A DNA stretch of 7,558 nt from the NCBI GenBank assembly GCA_017883125.1, contig JADGOD010000037.1, positions 1-7,558 of the forward strand, read 5' to 3'. The notes beneath the pieces were generated by a model, which saw only the letters and a program-made list of their open reading frames with translations, was not told the origin of the DNA and did not search any database. This stretch comes from Acidimicrobiales bacterium (GTDB lineage: Bacteria; Actinomycetota; Acidimicrobiia; Acidimicrobiales; RAAP-2). The first letter of the stretch is position 1. Each line of letters starts with the position of its first letter. Position numbers and translations under genes: made by a program. Of this stretch, positions 7,096-7,558 are shown one piece after another.

Positions 7096-7558
7096 ATGAG
7101 CGAACTCGTCCACCTAGACAGCGACCGAGGGATCGGAACGATCACCCTCGACTCACCAGCGAACCGCAACGCCCTCTCCTCGCAGCTCCTCGCCGAGCTC
7201 GCCGCCCACCTCGCGACGGCGGCCGCCGACCCCGGGATCCGGGCCGTGGTCTTGACGGCAACCGGGACGGTGTTCTGCTCGGGCGCGGACCTCTCCGACA
7301 CGGGAGCGATCACCAGATCGAGCGTGACCCTGGTCGATGTCCTCGAGGCACTGTGGCAGCTCGACAAGACGATCGTCGTCGCCCTCAACGGCCACGTCCG
7401 CGCCGGAGGGATCGGCCTGGTCGCCGCCGCCGACATCGTCATCGCACCTGCCACCGCCACCTTCGCCTTCTCCGAGGTGAAGCTCGGAGTCGCCCCGGCC
7501 ATCATCGCCACGCTGTGCCTCCGCCGCATGGACCCGCGCTCCGCATCCTTGCTGATGC
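7096..7558 (+). CDS. Enoyl-CoA hydratase/isomerase family protein (3' truncated)
   Basis: This crotonase-fold protein is cut by the right edge after 154 residues; full-length relatives have about 250-270. In this setting it is a candidate 3-methylglutaconyl-CoA hydratase, making HMG-CoA for the adjacent lyase. Seen are the N-terminal strand GIGTITLDSPANRNALS (12-28), the first oxyanion-hole segment FCSGADLS (60-67), NGHVRAGGIGLVAAADIVIA (98-117) with the second oxyanion glycine, and FAFSEVKLGVAP (123-134). Of the two classical hydratase glutamates (rat Glu144 and Glu164), Glu127 matches Glu164, but the Glu144 position is Gly107. The reaction could therefore differ from plain hydration (isomerase or another crotonase chemistry). 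ATG 7096 follows the small ORF by 3 nt; a purine-rich GGGGAAGGGG at 7075-7084 may be a distant ribosome-binding site, and the downstream coupled position suggests co-transcription with the lyase. Confidence 0.88.
   Translation, partial: MSELVHLDSDRGIGTITLDSPANRNALSSQLLAELAAHLATAAADPGIRAVVLTATGTVFCSGADLSDTGAITRSSVTLVDVLEALWQLDKTIVVALNGHVRAGGIGLVAAADIVIAPATATFAFSEVKLGVAPAIIATLCLRRMDPRSASLLM

Overview
The window is GC-rich DNA, roughly two thirds G+C by eye, with strong GC bias at third codon positions. It carries a leucine/isovalerate-degradation cluster of actinobacterial type. Support for Actinomycetota comes from three things: an SDR relic with hallmarks of the mycofactocin-associated subfamily, promoter-like TANNNT boxes 8 nt upstream of ATG codons (a leaderless arrangement common in this phylum), and a gene set like the mycobacterial fadE19-accA1-accD1 and Streptomyces acdH loci. 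I cannot fix the class; Acidimicrobiia or a related lineage is only a guess.

Layout. Positions 1-623 (minus) hold an SDR dehydrogenase reading frame cut by the window edge and broken by three apparent frameshifts. A 103-bp divergent intergenic region follows. A TetR-family regulator lies at 727-1335 (plus). Convergent with it, only 12 nt away, is the end of a three-gene minus-strand operon. Transcribed from 6063 down to 1348, this operon encodes methylcrotonyl-CoA carboxylase beta (carboxyltransferase), methylcrotonyl-CoA carboxylase alpha (biotin carboxylase plus biotin carrier) and an acyl-CoA dehydrogenase. These genes are joined by a 2-nt gap and an 11-nt overlap. Divergent from it, on the plus strand, are HMG-CoA lyase (6125-6994), a 33-codon ORF overlapping it by ATGA, and an enoyl-CoA hydratase/isomerase-family gene that runs off the right edge.

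How it works together (inference from family knowledge). The acyl-CoA dehydrogenase oxidises isovaleryl-CoA or a related branched acyl-CoA. The biotin carboxylase pair makes 3-methylglutaconyl-CoA. The hydratase-family protein is a candidate for hydrating it to HMG-CoA, and the lyase yields acetyl-CoA and acetoacetate. The two arms share a 61-bp divergent promoter region containing a perfect 7+2+7 palindrome (CTTAGTC-TG-GACTAAG) that overlaps the proposed -10 box of the carboxylase operon. It is a strong candidate operator, possibly for the TetR protein encoded at the far end.

I do not see a wholly new system here. The points worth a second look are the palindromic operator on paired leaderless promoters, the lyase with Ser where the family signature has its catalytic Cys, the hydratase lacking one of the two classical Glu residues, the coupled 33-aa ORF, an acyl-CoA dehydrogenase without the isovaleryl-type Glu, and the broken SDR.
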